Assembly (NCBI GenBank): GCA_040878185.1
Contig: JBBDMS010000062.1
Location: forward strand, 1 to 49,401
DNA length: 49,401 bases
Reading direction: 5' to 3'
From: JAWXBK01 sp040878185
GTDB lineage: Bacteria > Pseudomonadota > Alphaproteobacteria > Dongiales > Dongiaceae
In this document: positions 48,847-49,401 of the stretch, in pieces
How positions within the stretch are numbered: the stretch's first letter is position 1
How the letters are laid out: the number at the start of each line of letters is the position of its first letter
The notes under the pieces: model-generated
The model's input: the letters and a program-made list of their open reading frames with translations, nothing else
The model's database searches: none
Told to the model about the DNA's origin: nothing
Made by a program: the position numbers and the translations under genes

Positions 48847-49119
48847 ATGGACGGGGTCTACGGCTACGTGATCGCTTTCAGGGCGAGGAACCATTTCGGC
48901 CGGTTGCTGGCGATCGGGATCACGACCAACCTGTTTGTCTATGTGTTCATCAACGCGGCGATGGTGATGGGCCTCATTCCGGTGGTCGGCATTCCGATGC
49001 CGCTGATCTCCTATGGCGGCACGGCGATGCTCACCGTGCTGATCGGCATCGGGCTTCTGATGTCGGTCCATATCCACCGCGACGTGCGGATCGGCCAGCG
49101 CGGCTACGGCGAGGATTAA
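48847..49119 (+). pseudogene. Detached 3' fragment of rodA
   Basis: An open frame of 90 codons encodes the last 87 residues of RodA (VYGYVIAFRARNHFGRLLAI to HIHRDVRIGQRGYGED) behind the new codons ATG GAC GGG. It lacks the catalytic loop and nearly all membrane helices, so it cannot function as RodA. Against 46783-47042 there are 16 base differences in 260, of which only two alter the protein (A to V and L to F), and it ends TAA instead of TAG. The conserved protein sequence shows that it was under selection until recently, so it was part of a working rodA, either the original host end displaced by the insertion or an end brought in from a related strain. Whether the short frame is translated is unknown. 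Confidence 0.85.
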
Positions 49120-49325
49120 CCCCTCGACCTGCGGGCGGGCTTCTTCGCAAGGCGTTCCAGCCGCCATTTCAGGGCATTTCGATCCAATCGGCGGGACGGC
49201 ACGCCCGCCGGACGGAACGCGGTGCCGCCACCTTGCGTCCGATGGCCGCGATTGCTATATCGCGGGTCCTCCGGCGTTCCCCGATCCTTCGCGCTGACAT
49301 TCGGGAGCTACGACGCCGGCCGGGC
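49120..49325. other. Region before tRNA-Lys with candidate promoter
   Basis: TTGCGT at 49233-49238 and TATATC at 49256-49261 are 17 bp apart and lie about 65 bp upstream of the tRNA. The spacing and hexamers resemble the candidate cold-shock promoter. No gene is seen in this stretch. Confidence 0.4.

Positions 49326-49401
<76 letters not shown>

Noticed and set aside
48847..49119. Independent small membrane protein gene
   Set aside because: Its sequence is the C-terminal end of RodA joined to three new codons, so it is a gene fragment.

Overview
The window looks like chromosomal DNA of a high-G+C (about 65 % by eye) alphaproteobacterium. The strongest pointers are a circularly permuted two-piece tmRNA gene (ssrA), an alphaproteobacterial SspB adaptor, a DUF4169 / ribbon-helix-helix / fumC neighbourhood, the hflK-hflC-DUF2065-degP run, and dispersed palindromic repeats of the type common between alphaproteobacterial genes. 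I cannot place it below class; order level (Rhodospirillales or Hyphomicrobiales type) would be a guess. Two runs of N (9412-9426, 10760-10769) show that this is draft assembly.

Layout: (1) 67-4388 holds catabolic enzymes: an M20 amidohydrolase, a creatinase-type M24 enzyme resembling ectoine hydrolase, and a GlcD/Dld-type FAD oxidase. (2) 4389-6635 is a markedly AT-richer block with three unfamiliar genes (two-helix membrane protein, cupin-like protein, one-helix membrane protein), followed by 1.4 kb without a convincing gene. (3) 8068-10229 is a small stress or xenobiotic locus: SDR dehydrogenase, divergent cupin protein and a NemR/AcuR-like TetR repressor, with a perfect TAGACC-N4-GGTCTA operator between the divergent genes. 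(4) 10518-13998 has a cold-shock protein, two small conserved proteins, an Acg-like nitroreductase with a Tat-like leader, and DUF4169. (5) 14220-22813 has a 1479-residue AsmA-family protein, RHH protein, fumC, sspB, the tmRNA gene and thyX. (6) 22765-27125 has an L,D-transpeptidase gene whose catalytic Cys codon reads TGA, small GYD and DUF1330 proteins, an MltF-like lytic transglycosylase, a DUF2238 membrane protein and a PNPOx-like flavoprotein. (7) 27195-33437 has mrp, hflK-hflC-DUF2065-degP and miaA. (8) 33562-41343 has branched-chain amino-acid biosynthesis (ilvB, ilvN, ilvC, leuA), with an orphan secreted protein and an alpha/beta hydrolase on the opposite strand. (9) 41426-47046 is the rod-shape operon mreB-mreC-mreD-mrdA-rodA. 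(10) 47047-49119 is a second AT-richer insertion, carrying a DUF4041 / GIY-YIG-like protein and followed by a second, diverged copy of the 3' end of rodA; tRNA-Lys(CTT) ends the window.

How the parts fit: most of the window is housekeeping. Protein quality control is prominent: tmRNA tags stalled products, SspB delivers tagged proteins to ClpXP, and HflKC and DegP act in the membrane and periplasm. Cell-wall functions are also prominent (Mre/PBP2/RodA, lytic transglycosylase, L,D-transpeptidase). The most unusual material is in the two AT-rich inserts, the 3'-rodA duplication around the second insert, the TGA at an enzyme's catalytic cysteine, the ssrA-sspB adjacency, and the operator/repressor pair of the cupin/SDR locus.
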